From contig CP085825.1 in NCBI GenBank assembly GCA_020809705.1, positions 558,001 through 622,000 of the forward strand: a DNA stretch of 64,000 bases, in the 5' to 3' direction. Both the position numbers and the translations under genes were made by a program. The stretch comes from Calonectria ilicicola (taxonomy: Eukaryota; Ascomycota; Sordariomycetes; Hypocreales; Nectriaceae). Positions 1-9,896 of the stretch are shown piece by piece; position 1 is the stretch's first letter; every line of letters begins with the position of its first letter. The notes beneath the pieces are model-generated. The model did not search any database. It was not told the DNA's origin and saw nothing but the letters and a program-made list of their open reading frames with translations.

Positions 1-1002
1 CCTCTTGAAGCGATCAAAGCTCGCGCCAAGAAAATCGGTGCCAGAGTTCAGTATATCTTACAGAACTCTGTTATAGCAGCAGGTGATTTCTCAAGCATCT
101 ACCCCATCCCTGATGTTTGTCTCGTGTTTCTCAACACATATGCGGGAGAAACAGAAGACAGACACAGCTACGAGGCGGATTGGAATTCTACACTCGTGGT
201 TGAAAACGTTGCCAGTAGATGCCCGAATACCGTGGTCATCACCCATTCGGCTGGTATAAATTCAATGCCTTGGGCGAATAACACCAATGTCAAGGCGATT
301 CTAGCTGCTCATCTCCCAGGTCAAGAATCGGGAAATTCCATCGTCGATGTTCTTTGGGGGGATATCAACCCCTCAGGTAGACTTCCCTACTCTATTGCGA
401 AGGATCCCAAAGATTACGATATTCCGATTGTCAACTTGACGGAATCTGAGGTTACATCCCCGACCGCGTGGCAGGCAAATTTCACTGAAGGGCAAATGAT
501 CGATTACCGCCGCCTGGATGCAGATGGAACTGAACTGTTATTTGAGTTCGGGTTTGGTCTGAGCTACACAACTTTCGACGTAGAAAGTCATTTGGAAGTT
601 AAGCAGCTCACAAAATCGCTCAGGTCGGAGCCTGATAGCTCCCGGGCTGTTCAGCCTGGTGGAAACCCTGACCTTTGGACTCCTATCGTTAGCGTCAAAG
701 CTAAAGTATCGAATACAGGTTCGATAAAGGGATCGGCTGTCCCTCAACTTTACGTGTCTTTACCAAAAGGCTCGACCCCTAAAGGGACTCCGAATCAGGT
801 ACTCCGAGGGTTCGACAAGGTCTCGCTAAGTCCAGGAGAATCACAGGAGGTTGAGTTTCAACTTTTGAGGCGTGACTTGAGCTTTTGGGACACCAAATCC
901 CAGCAATGGCTGCTCCCTGAAGGAGAGATCGTTTTTAGTGCCGGGCTAAGTTCAAGGGACATCAGATGCAAGACTGAAATCATGCTGGGATTTATCCACT
1001 AA
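1..1002 (+). CDS. Beta-glucosidase, glycoside hydrolase family 3, C-terminal part (5' end outside window)
   Basis: Frame 1 is open from the first base to the TAA at 1000-1002, so only the last 333 codons are seen and the true start lies upstream. The visible part holds the end of the GH3 C-terminal alpha/beta domain (PGQESGNSIVDVLWGD then NPSGRLP, about residues 107-130 of the visible part), the FEFGFGLSYTTF motif that links to the last domain, and a fibronectin type III-like domain (SAVPQLYVSLP, VLRGFDKVSLSPGES, then LSFWD near the end). In the family this arrangement belongs to secreted fungal enzymes that remove terminal glucose from beta-glucosides such as cellobiose. The nucleophile-bearing N-terminal TIM barrel is not in the window, so activity and signal peptide cannot be judged. 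Family call firm; substrate inferred. Confidence 0.93.
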   Translation, partial: PLEAIKARAKKIGARVQYILQNSVIAAGDFSSIYPIPDVCLVFLNTYAGETEDRHSYEADWNSTLVVENVASRCPNTVVITHSAGINSMPWANNTNVKAILAAHLPGQESGNSIVDVLWGDINPSGRLPYSIAKDPKDYDIPIVNLTESEVTSPTAWQANFTEGQMIDYRRLDADGTELLFEFGFGLSYTTFDVESHLEVKQLTKSLRSEPDSSRAVQPGGNPDLWTPIVSVKAKVSNTGSIKGSAVPQLYVSLPKGSTPKGTPNQVLRGFDKVSLSPGESQEVEFQLLRRDLSFWDTKSQQWLLPEGEIVFSAGLSSRDIRCKTEIMLGFIH

Positions 1003-1339
1003 ATAACTGAGCAATTCACTGATGTTGATGATTAATGAGAGAGCATGCAAATATGTAGAGGCTATTCTGCTGCAAAATGTCAAAAGTATGATAACTCACG
1101 GGCCATGAGATGATTTGTGAAAAGTCAAATATAGATAATGCTATAACTTCATACATGTGTTGAGATGAGAAAGAAAACCCTAAGGTGAAAAGGTTTGCTG
1201 ACCTTGATGACTATTGAGTTTGGCCGTATAAATTGGTGCCCCCCTACCTTAATGGGCATGATTTCAGGTCAAACAAAAGAATCAAATGCTGAAAGCTATT
1301 GACTGACGACGAAATAAAACCCAAGAAATCATCGAAAAT
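1003..1339. other. Intergenic: GH3 3' flank and upstream region of the F-box-like gene
   Basis: A stretch of 337 bases, AT-rich and without a plausible reading frame. It should contain the 3' UTR of the beta-glucosidase and the promoter of the downstream gene. I see no strong regulatory motif. Confidence 0.6.
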
Positions 1340-2818
1340 ATGCCTAGCTGGGCTTCTTTGCCGGCGGAGGTTCGTGGCATGATCCTACAACTACTGACAC
1401 GGCATTCTCGTCGAGCGCTTTACGCCACCATCTCCAGAGAATGGCAGCACACCATTGAAAAGAGCACATTCTGTAGGCTCAAGTTGAACCAATCACGCCT
1501 AGATGATTTTGAACTGCTCAATTCACGCCGACAAGGGTTGGTCAGGCATGTCTGTTTAAATCTCGAACTTCAGAAATACACTTGCCGAATCTGTCAACAG
1601 TGGGAGTCAGAGACATGGACCCACGACAACAACAAAATTATCATGGCAGCTATCTCCAAGTTATTTTCCATAATAAGTACCTGGGATCCAACCAAGGAAG
1701 GCTTGGCACTTGAACTGAATGCATATTCACTCAGCGATTCTGAACATTGGCTCAAGCACTGCTATTTTGACGCCTTTGGTGAAGAGGATAGTCTTGATGT
1801 CGGCACACCGCTACGAAACAGCGATCCAATACACAATCCAAGCCATGGTTGGGAACACGGAGAACGGGCTTTTCCTATTAAGAGCGATGCAATACGTCGA
1901 ATTCACGCTAGTGTTTATCTCAAATTCCGACCAGAGCTTCCCCAAGTGAAAGCAGTCACAAAATTCATCCTTCGTCGACAATGCCGTCGCCAATGGGCTC
2001 CTCCTACATTATGGCAAATATGGGAAAAACTTCCTCGGCTTGAGGACATTGTATACGAACCGTGGCAATTATATGCAATGGACACCCCGTTAGTTAAGCG
2101 AGACCCAGAGTACGCGAGAACGATGACTGAGCACCTGCCCGAACATCTCAAGAAATTATCAGTATTTGAAGATTTCAATGAAACATACCTTTCGATCTTC
2201 AAGGTAGATTCAGGGTTTCTCTATGCTGATTTGAGCCAACTTCCTCCTTACAACCGCCGAGATCATATGAGAATCACAACTCCACAAGTTGGTGCCGCAT
2301 TTGCAGCAGGAAGCCTTGGCCTCGAACACCTATCTGTCTCGTTTATGGTTGATGCCATGTTTTTCTTTGAGGCTTTCCAGCCGCAATGGAAATGGTATAA
2401 GTTAGAATCTCTTTCCCTAACATCAAGATTAATGAGTCCTGGATCAGACTACAACGAGATCGCCGGTATGTTGCGGGATGCTGGTCAGGTTGCGCTTTCG
2501 ATGCCGCGGCTAAAGACTATGAATTTGTGGAATGGTGCCAAGGGAGAAGCCTGTGCGTTTATATACTGCCGGCAAGATGCATCGATTGCCTGGTGAGGAA
2601 CTTGGGAGTTCAAGTTGCCGTATTGGGTACTGAGCGCCTGGAAAAAAGTAACAGATAAGTTTACACGAAAGGAACTCCGGGTCGACCTTGAGTTGCTGGA
2701 TTGCGAAATTCGGTCTCACGGGGATGCCATTCATCACCTGAAACTGACCTCTGTGGTTGACTCTGTATCCCTGCAGCAGATACGGAAAGAAAATGCATCA
2801 GATGTGTTAAGCAACTAG
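1340..2818 (+). pseudogene. F-box-like fungal protein interrupted by an in-frame TGA
   Basis: ATG at 1340 opens 418 codons that end at TGA 2594-2596. The same frame then stays open for 74 more codons to TAG 2816-2818. The N-terminus (MPSWASLPAEVRGMILQLL) resembles an F-box: Leu-Pro-x-Glu-Val-Arg followed by a hydrophobic helix. The rest resembles a Sordariomycete family of F-box-like hypothetical proteins that I recall only in general terms. Residues after the stop (GTWEFKLPYWVLSAWKKV) read like the natural continuation, and my recollection is that relatives carry an Arg in a TW-R-GTW motif where this gene has TGA. That fits a CGA-to-TGA change. GTGAGG overlaps the stop but no plausible short intron would use it. 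A 418-residue truncated product is still possible, and function is unknown. Confidence 0.62.
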
Positions 2819-3165
2819 CTTAAATTCGAAATGAGTGCATTATAATGAAGTGCATCAATACATAAGATGTATTGAATAAAATGTATCATGTTTAGCTCGT
2901 TTAATCAATGAATTTCCATACCTGATGGTGTGCATCATTTGTGAAGCAACGTTTACGAAGGTGCGTCTCTGAGGGCCTCACTGCATGACACTGCGTGCCA
3001 GTGCCATCTAAGGTTGATTGTCCAGAAATCGGCCCAGTAGCGCAACTCCATCTACTCCAGGAAAATCCAGTGACTCGTTTCGCTCTACGTCCTGTTAACT
3101 CTGGTCGAGCTGTTGAAATTATCCACGGCAGCGCCCATCAACATCCTCTCGTCCTCCGACCCAAA
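2819..3165. other. Intergenic: 3' flank with hairpin and AATAAA, then leader of the next gene
   Basis: A stretch of 347 bases. The first part is AT-rich with repeated TGCAT/TGTAT words, a perfect 9-bp inverted repeat (2855-2875) and an overlapping AATAAA at 2875-2880. The downstream frame is open from 2989 but has no ATG before 3166, so I treat 2989-3165 as leader. Confidence 0.55.
2855..2875 (+). repeat. Perfect inverted repeat, 9-bp arms, 3-nt loop
   Basis: TCAATACAT, then AAG, then ATGTATTGA. It directly overlaps an AATAAA polyadenylation-like hexamer, 40-60 bases past the final stop of the F-box-like frame. In a transcript it would form a small AU-rich hairpin. A role in 3' end formation is only inference. 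Confidence 0.7.
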
Positions 3166-4872
3166 ATGCTCCGGCCGTCCGACTCAGCTCCCACTTGGAC
3201 GGGAACGCCTCCAGTTGTCGAGAATGGGTTTTCCTTTGCCAACGGTGAATTCTTCGTCGACTCCTCAAACCACAACCGCCACCGCCGCGCAAAACCTTGC
3301 GAGCTCAGGGAGCACTTCCGAGAAGGCACCGACAAAGACCAACCCGCACACTGGTTCGAGGCCCAGCTCATCCACTACGGCCTACCACCGTCCAAGAAAA
3401 AGTCTACCGCCCGACTGCGCCTCTTCGATGCTGTCCGATCGGATAAGCTTGTAGTTCCCCGGGCCATCTCCGAACTTGAGGCCAAGCTGAAGAAGGAATG
3501 GACCCAGAACGATCGTGAAGCGAGGAAGGCGCGTGAGATTGTGGACAAATCTCAGAGTGCAACCAAGACGAAGGCATCCTGGGAGCGAGTTGCTTTCAGA
3601 AATGCAAACGCCCTGGAATACTCAGACGATTCAGACGACTCCGTCCCTACGACTATAAAGCGAGAGGCGCTGGCCGACTTGGAGGACTACTCAATACCTC
3701 CTAGGTCTTCTGGTAAAAAAGCAAGAACCTCTCCCATGGGCTTCGAGAGAGTGGTCATAGATGATTCGGACAACTCAGACAATGCTCCAGCTGGGAGAGT
3801 TTCTGTTAAAAGAACAAGTCCCTCCCGAAAGCCACGAGTAGGCGTCAAGAGAGAGGCCATAGACGATTCAGAAGATGATTCCCTTGCCAAAACCTTTGTC
3901 AAAAGAGCAAAAAATGCCGAGAAATACAAAACGACCTTCACCCCCAGAATACCGGCTGCTCCCACAACCATATCCAAGAAGAAAACCAGCATCAAGAAAG
4001 AATATACCACCCCCACAGATCGAAAGCCTCCGGTTGTCCATCGAAACGGTATTTCACAAAGCCAACGTCAAGCAGCGTCAGCGAAAGCTTCAACCTCAGC
4101 ACGCCGCAGCAGATCATCCACGAGTCAAAGACGGACTCTCAACGAGCGCGACCACTCGGAGAGTAGTCATGAATTTGACAGCGACTGGTGGAGCGATGGC
4201 TACAGCGATGGCTCCAGATGTCCAGACAATGACGAAGACAGCGATGGCTCCGGATGCCCAGATAACGACCCAGACAGTGATGGCTCTAGACACCCGGATA
4301 GCGGCGAAGCCAGCGATGATGACGACTCTCCGGGTGTTTACAATAGCCATTTGGATGCTGGCGAAAATTATGCTACACTTCACACAAACTTGGTTAGCGA
4401 TCCCGATCCTGACACGTTTGGCGAGCATGTCAAACTCAAACCACTCGGCAACCTGAACGGCTACTACCACATCGCAAGCTCTTGCATGCCTGAGCCACAT
4501 GGACGTTACAGATCTGGGCTCAATATAAGACTAGTCCTTCACGGATGCAGGCTGGGAGGCAGTTTCGAGTTTGGAGAAATAAGTGGTGTATTTCTTTTCC
4601 TCAAGCGCCCTTGGGAGCCGTCCCATGAACGAATTCCATTTATTTGGCGCGGGCGTACTAAATCTAGCGATGTCTTATCCTATGGAGATGATGGAAAGAG
4701 TTACATCAAATTCCTTGGTGATGGTCGAATCGAAGGCGAGATTTTTTTATGGTTTTCTATCCCTTTCACTGGTGAACGCTTGGAAGCCCACCAACGTCAC
4801 CACGACCAGCTCGACTTCAACGAGGCAGTGAACCTATGGAATGCGTCCGAAAAGGGAAGGTTCTATTTCTAG
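3166..4872 (+). CDS. Conserved fungal protein of unknown function, acidic and disordered middle with 12-residue repeats
   Basis: I start at the first in-frame ATG, 3166, giving 568 residues; the frame is open upstream to 2989 without an ATG. A conserved-looking N-terminal block (NGFSFANGEFFVDSS, then HWFEAQLIHYGLPPSKKKS) suggests a folded module. A long low-complexity middle alternates acidic Ser/Asp tracts (YSDDSDDS, DDSDNSDNAP, DDSEDDS) with Lys/Arg segments. Three psi-K-x-E sites (IKRE, VKRE, IKKE, near 3655, 3844 and 3991) match the SUMO acceptor consensus. Three 12-residue repeats follow (4201-4308). The C-terminus (GEIFLWFSIPFTGERLEAHQ) is again hydrophobic and probably folded. Basic/acidic tracts suggest a nuclear protein, but I assign no function. 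Confidence 0.8.
   Translation: MLRPSDSAPTWTGTPPVVENGFSFANGEFFVDSSNHNRHRRAKPCELREHFREGTDKDQPAHWFEAQLIHYGLPPSKKKSTARLRLFDAVRSDKLVVPRAISELEAKLKKEWTQNDREARKAREIVDKSQSATKTKASWERVAFRNANALEYSDDSDDSVPTTIKREALADLEDYSIPPRSSGKKARTSPMGFERVVIDDSDNSDNAPAGRVSVKRTSPSRKPRVGVKREAIDDSEDDSLAKTFVKRAKNAEKYKTTFTPRIPAAPTTISKKKTSIKKEYTTPTDRKPPVVHRNGISQSQRQAASAKASTSARRSRSSTSQRRTLNERDHSESSHEFDSDWWSDGYSDGSRCPDNDEDSDGSGCPDNDPDSDGSRHPDSGEASDDDDSPGVYNSHLDAGENYATLHTNLVSDPDPDTFGEHVKLKPLGNLNGYYHIASSCMPEPHGRYRSGLNIRLVLHGCRLGGSFEFGEISGVFLFLKRPWEPSHERIPFIWRGRTKSSDVLSYGDDGKSYIKFLGDGRIEGEIFLWFSIPFTGERLEAHQRHHDQLDFNEAVNLWNASEKGRFYF
4201..4308 (+). repeat. In-frame 36-bp tandem repeat, three copies
   Basis: Three consecutive 36-nt units (4201-4236, 4237-4272, 4273-4308) encode YSDGSRCPDNDE, DSDGSGCPDNDP and DSDGSRHPDSGE. 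Copies have diverged mainly at third positions, so the repeat is older than the last few mutations and has stayed in frame. Confidence 0.9.
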
Positions 4873-5420
4873 GCGTCAAAGCTGGTGTGCTCCTAAACCA
4901 GCATACTCTGTCGCTTTAAAAACTGCCCATGCCTAAGCCCTGTTGTGTTTACGGTGCCTTTCCTAGGCCATCTACTAGGGAGAACTAGGGTTCTTGGATT
5001 CACGTATCCCCAGGATAATCATCAGTTCAACAGGGGCTGACGCGCTAGAATTTTATCGCGAGTTTCCACTGCTAGATGCTGGGCTGGACCTCTTGGTTTA
5101 TGGAAATAGGCAAGCTTTTTGTACTTGATATTAAAAGAAATTGCTCTGGATAGCTGAGCACAGCCAGCTCAAGGGTTGGATGGGTGTTCCTTAGTTTAGA
5201 TCAATCGATGAGATGATTTTGCTAAGGCGACACATCCCACCACTCTTGATTTACGATGAATGTGACCACTGTGTTTAATAGAGAGAGAAATGAGATCGTA
5301 TTATGACTGTGTAAGGAAAAGCCAAATCAACAACTATCAATCTCAAAAGAACAAAAGAACAAAAGAAAGCGAAACACAAAACTGGACTGCAAAATCATCA
5401 GAGTGCAAAACCTCCATCAA
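4873..5420. other. Intergenic region between convergent genes
   Basis: A stretch of 548 bases with the 3' flanks of the plus-strand gene ending at 4872 and the minus-strand gene ending at 5421. There is an A-rich run near 5340-5370 and no credible coding frame. Confidence 0.6.
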
Positions 5421-6035
5421 TCATTCAAACAGCTTGTTGTCTCCGTCACCCTTGCCCCTGAACAATCCTCCGTTGAACTGGATACCCTGGACCTTGACGT
5501 CGTTGGATGGGACGGATTCAAAAGTACAGTCCAGGTACTCGGCCGCGCACTCGGGAAAGGTGGGCTGGCAATCCCCTTCCAAATCAATAACCTCACTCCC
5601 GTTCACTTGAACTCCCGTGCCTTTCTTGGTGCAGTTTTTAAAGAGGTGGCGGCCCTTGATGGGGTTGATTTTGCATTCCTGGACACTCTTGCTGCTGACA
5701 AAGATGCGATGGCCATTGACCTGGCTGATCTTGTCGCTCACTTGGCATCCGTCCCACTGGCTTTCAAGAGGGACATCTTGGGTCTCAAAATGATGATGGT
5801 GGTGGACTACACCAACTGGCTGGTTGCAGCCAGCAGCAGGCCTGCGGACAAGAACTCTTGCTGCATTGGTTGGAGCGCCGCCAATTGCCGCGAGATGCTG
5901 CTCGCGCAAGCTGGGAGTTGCTGTGGGAGCCGTGGCGGTGCTCGTAGTAGAGTTCCTTGCGGCAGCTCTGCCTCCCCCAGCAGTGGGAAACAAATCGAAG
6001 ACATCGGGCTTGGCCTTGTTAGAGCGTGAAGGCAT
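5421..6035 (-). CDS. Hypothetical protein with Cys-containing C-terminal half
   Basis: The ATG is at 6035-6033 and the product is 204 residues. The N-terminal third is Ser/Thr/Ala/Arg-rich and looks disordered (MPSRSNKAKPDVFDLFPTAG). A short HHHHH run follows, then a more ordered half with Gly, Asn and six Cys (for example WDGCQVSDKISQVNGHRIF and LFKNCTKKGTG). There is no signal peptide. The frame continues upstream past 6035, but that part translates purine/pyrimidine microsatellites and is taken as 5' UTR. The antisense frame over the same bases is also open but lacks an ATG at its start. I recognise no family. Confidence 0.55.
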   Translation of the reverse strand: MPSRSNKAKPDVFDLFPTAGGGRAAARNSTTSTATAPTATPSLREQHLAAIGGAPTNAARVLVRRPAAGCNQPVGVVHHHHHFETQDVPLESQWDGCQVSDKISQVNGHRIFVSSKSVQECKINPIKGRHLFKNCTKKGTGVQVNGSEVIDLEGDCQPTFPECAAEYLDCTFESVPSNDVKVQGIQFNGGLFRGKGDGDNKLFE

Positions 6036-6061
6036 AGTTGCGGTGTTGCTTCTTTTTTCCG

Positions 6062-6112
6062 GAGAAGAGAGATAGAGAGAGAGGGAAAGCGTGTGTGTGT
6101 GTGTGTGTGTGT
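6062..6112. repeat. Adjacent GA and (GT)11 microsatellites in a gene leader
   Basis: A GA-rich tract (6062-6084) is followed by eleven uninterrupted GT units (6091-6112), immediately upstream of the minus-strand start at 6035. On the coding strand this is a CA then CT leader. Confidence 0.9.
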
Positions 6113-7454
6113 AATACTCTAGGCTAAATATCTGGTATGATATATAGATAAGGTTGCTTCTCGCCTTTGTGTAATACAGAGATCGGCTAGTGTTTATCGC
6201 ACGAGGGATGTAAAGCACAAAGCCAGACACCCTTTGTAAGAAGCAAATGAGATAGTCGTCCTTGATTGTACCAAGACGAGGACGGCAGGTATACCAGGGC
6301 AATTGTGTATTGGCACTTGTATAATCGAGTCTTCGCGACAGTGACAGCGATGTAGCTTGTAAATAAAACGTACAAGCTGGCGGGTCAAGGGTGATAGCAA
6401 CGTGGTACAGAAATCTTGTACGAATCAAGAATCGTGGTCGCTATGACTGAGCAAGCAGTGCAATCGAGTATGTCGGCTGATGGGCAAACCGAGAGACGAG
6501 CGGAAATTGCGGGAAACTTTAAAGTGGTGGTGACTCGCAGAGCCTCAAGGTAGCATCAATCGAGGAGTGAGTGATGAGTGGCTGAGCCGGGCTTCACGGC
6601 AGTGAGAATTCAACGCCAAGCCACGCAAAAGTGAGGTAGGAGAGGTAGGGCGAGGGTTTGGAGTATCAGATGAGGCAAGCGGGAAAAGTGCGGAGTTCGC
6701 GAGGATGGGGGTTTGGATGAATTTAGATGAAAGTGTGAATGGTTGAACTGGTGCTGCGGCGGGAAGGCTTCCCAAGTGGTTGATGGTTGGAAGGTGGAAT
6801 GCTGTTGGAGCTTGCTCATTCAATCCAAAGAGGCCGGAATCGAGGGCCCTTTTCTACTTGGAACCGCCAAGCGCTTCAAGGGCTTGCTTCAAGGGCCTCA
6901 AGGGAATCGAGGGCGATGGAAGAGGACGGAAAACCGGGCGCGACGAGGCAACTGATGGGCGAAAGGCAACCAGACTTGCTTCGCACACACAAGCTGGGAG
7001 GAGGAGGTGGGCGCTAACTCATAGTGCGACATGCATGGCATTTGCGCGGGCCTACGCAGGCTTGCGCTTGCAAGCGGGAATCGATTGGTCTGGTGCACAG
7101 CGCCGATACGATGAACTTGTGTTGGTTGCTGTTGGTCGCACACACACACTCTCACACACACGCCGAGTCTAGATTGGCGTGGCTGGCTGTGGAGGTCGGC
7201 CGCCGAGATGATCCTTTTGGAAAAAGAAAGTCATCTCATCCGAAACATTGTGGCCGCTACTCTCAGACACTTGGCAGATACCAGAGAAGGCGAGAGAAAG
7301 CCAGGGAAGAGAAGGCCTTCCACCCTGACGCGCATTCCCTTTGACCGTCACATTCGGTTGCGAGAATGGCACCATTGACTGTGTAGGTACGCGCTGCGCT
7401 GTGTGAGTGAGGGGCAAGGATGGCAGCGCTTCCCTAACTGGCTAACACGAACAC

Positions 7455-7503
7455 CAGCCAACAACCAACAGCCAACAGCCAACAGCCAACAGCCAACAGC
7501 CAA
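7455..7503. repeat. CCAACAG heptanucleotide tandem repeat
   Basis: About seven 7-nt units, the first two imperfect and the later ones identical. The unit is not a multiple of three, which argues against this stretch being coding. Confidence 0.9.
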
Positions 7504-9000
7504 ACACACGCAATTAAACAAGGCCCTAAACGGCCGGCTCCACTGCCCGTTGGTTCTCCATTATTATGCCCATCACTTTGGCTAAGACCGGGAGGCCCGG
7601 TGTGTCTGCCCGGTGCGTCTGCCCGCGCTTGTTCCCGGTGTTGGCATTTCCAAGATGGCGTCTCACCCTCACCCTCACTCTCACCCTCGTCCTCGGCCTT
7701 GCACCGGCCCTCGACCATGCCAAGTAATTTCGTGCGAGCGCTAGCAAAGCTGCAGCTGTTGCTGTCTCAAAATGTGTGACTGCCTGCATCCAGAATGGGG
7801 CCTCGAGCAGCCTCGTGGATATGGCCGGGCCAATCGAATGCACTCGCCAGCATGAATTTCTTTTGATGATCTACCATACCGTTCAGCTCGGTGTCCCCTT
7901 TTGACCTTCCGGTTATACATATCCCTGGGTATCATTTGGGCAGAAACGGGAGTATGCACACGGTTATGCAGGCGCATCAGCCGCGCGGGAGCAATGCAAC
8001 CAAGCAGCTCCACGGCTTATCTAGACATGCCGCAGCACATATTGGGAATTGCGGAACCCCGGAAAAGACAAGATCCACAGACTAGCTATCTGTCGACCTG
8101 TTGACCGGTCTCGATCTTTATGTATGCCGACCAGTAGCTGCCGCAGCTGCATCTGCCGTGGGCCTCAACACGCAATCCCGCAAGCACGCGGTCCGCGGGC
8201 GTCCGTCCGCGAGAGCCATCAGGCAGCTGCCCCAGCTACTCACCGGTGAGACAAAAAAGAAGCAACTCCAAAGCGATAGCTCACTTTGTCCTCGTGCTTC
8301 CCGCGGGCGAACCACTGCAAATCGCAATCATTCGTCGCACCTCTGAGCAGTCTAAATAAACTAACGCATGCATAATGCTATAGTTGAGTGCCACTTACGC
8401 TCACCTATTGCTTCTTTTTCTTTCGGCAGATATCTAGAGCCTTCTGATATCATCTCTCTTTCAGAAACTATTACGTACGAGGTCATCACGACTCTTCAAC
8501 CCCTGCATGGGTTTGCTGCCGGAAGCTTCCTTACACTTCTGCTGATGTCGAAAGCTGCAAAGCGGGCCTTTGAATGAGGCAAAATGGCGAAGCAATGTGA
8601 TGAAGCCCCATCTAAGTGCTTGAAATTACAGTCGCTTCATGTCATTTACTCCGTGGATGCACACATTGGTGCAAACAGCTTTCGCCCGCTCAGCCTCATG
8701 GTAGACCTAGCCTGACACTGCCCCCCGTACCATGAAAATCTTGTCCAATTTGGCCTTTGAAATGGCCGGGCGCCAGTGTAGCTAAAAGTCAAGATTCTTT
8801 TTGTGAATGCCTCCATGTAAGCAAACTATTGAAGTTTCGTTGCTTTGTTCAGGCCACACAATTCAGCTGTGTCACGGTCAGATTTTAATTTATATAAGCA
8901 GAATGTACCACGAGACGATGATTGTACGCAGTGATCTCTACACGTGAGCATATCAAATTTCATTTCAATCCAAATTTCATCTCTGAATCCCTTATTCACT

Positions 9001-9732
9001 ATGGTCTGGTTCTCCTCTGCCATCTCTGTTGCCATACTTGTTGCTGCCGAATTCATATCTTTCTCTTCCGCGTACATCCCCCACGCGCCAGGGAAGCGCA
9101 GTGTCAGCACGTACCCAAAAGTTGAATATGGAAGCGATGCACCTGCTGACCCAGCCACGACCGGCTACTTCATCAACCACCTCGCGCTTAATGTCGTGGA
9201 TCTTGACAAAAGCGTTGAATTCTACTCAAACATCTTTGGCATGCGCAAGCTCTTCACCCTGAGAGTGTCACAGCATTACTCCATTACCTACATGGATCAC
9301 AGCCACGGCGGCAAAAATGGCACCGGCTGCCAGACCAATGCCGAGCTGGTCCGTGACAAGAATAAAGTCGCTGGCCTCCTTGAGCTTGTCAACGTCGCCG
9401 TTCCACACAACAGCATCACTGCCTCGACTAGAACTCCAAACACCTTCAGTCATATTGGCATGATAGTTCCTGACGTCAAGGCGACACAGGAACGGCTTGA
9501 TAAGCATCGCGGTATCACTATTGTCAAGCGATACAACGAGGATGTTTCCCCAATTGGTCCAGTGGCCAATGCAATCAGCTATCCCCCTGAGGTTGTCCAT
9601 CAGTTGTCCCCTTCTGAGAAGAAACTTATCGAAGGATTTCTGGTTCCGTTCACAAAGGAGCTCATCTACGTGACTGACCCAGATGGAAACCTGGTTGAAA
9701 TTCAGCCCCAACAAGGAGTGCCACTGTCTTAG
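9001..9732 (+). CDS. Secreted VOC-superfamily protein, glyoxalase I-like
   Basis: I choose the ATG at 9001 (243 residues) because the frame further upstream has only GTG and because residues 1-24 (MVWFSSAISVAILVAAEF...) form a good signal peptide. Two VOC half-domains follow. NHLALNVVDLDKSVEFYSNIFGM opens the first and GLLELVNV holds its Glu; FSHIGMIVPDV opens the second and DPDGNLVEIQPQ holds the last Glu. The four usual metal ligands (His, Glu, His, Glu) therefore appear present. Glyoxalase I converts the hemithioacetal of methylglyoxal and glutathione to S-lactoylglutathione and is normally cytosolic, so an exported version is unusual. Spacing in the first module is longer than typical, so the substrate may differ. 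Confidence 0.88.
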   Translation: MVWFSSAISVAILVAAEFISFSSAYIPHAPGKRSVSTYPKVEYGSDAPADPATTGYFINHLALNVVDLDKSVEFYSNIFGMRKLFTLRVSQHYSITYMDHSHGGKNGTGCQTNAELVRDKNKVAGLLELVNVAVPHNSITASTRTPNTFSHIGMIVPDVKATQERLDKHRGITIVKRYNEDVSPIGPVANAISYPPEVVHQLSPSEKKLIEGFLVPFTKELIYVTDPDGNLVEIQPQQGVPLS

Positions 9733-9896
9733 TGACAGAGACAGGGAATGGAATAGGACGGGAGAATAAAGTTTGTAGGCATATATCATGTGTAGGACAT
9801 TCCTAGTTCGTTTCTTATCATGTAATTTATAAATCATCCATCATCAATGCTCTAAAATCAATTGCTAAAAATCAAATGCAATGGTGTTCAATCTGA

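Larger units (their letters stand above)
6036..9000. other. Gene-poor region of about 3 kb with microsatellites
   Basis: It contains the leader and promoter of the minus-strand gene ending at 6035 and the promoter of the glyoxalase-like gene at 9001. Short frames exist in several phases but none has convincing composition or family resemblance. It holds a GA tract and (GT)11 at 6062-6112, CCAACAG heptamers at 7455-7503, a CTCACC-type hexamer run at 7661-7694, and GC-rich stretches around 7590-7640 and 8150-8220. I see no tRNA or transposon. Confidence 0.6.

Noticed and set aside
2591..2615. An intron starting at GTGAGG that would remove the TGA in the F-box-like gene
   Set aside because: The sequence after the stop is protein-like at once in the same frame, leaving no room for an intron with branch site and acceptor.
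2995..3165. 57-codon extension of the protein starting at 3166
   Set aside because: It starts with GTG, has no ATG, and does not look like the rest of the protein.
5403..6029. Plus-strand frame of about 208 codons antisense to the gene at 5421-6035
   Set aside because: It begins with GTG, has no early ATG, and the minus-strand frame has an ATG with a clean leader. I keep only the minus strand, though with moderate confidence.
7024..7344. Overlapping frames in the 6.5-8.4 kb region
   Set aside because: They run through CA and heptamer repeats and are similar in length on both strands, as expected from chance in GC-rich DNA.
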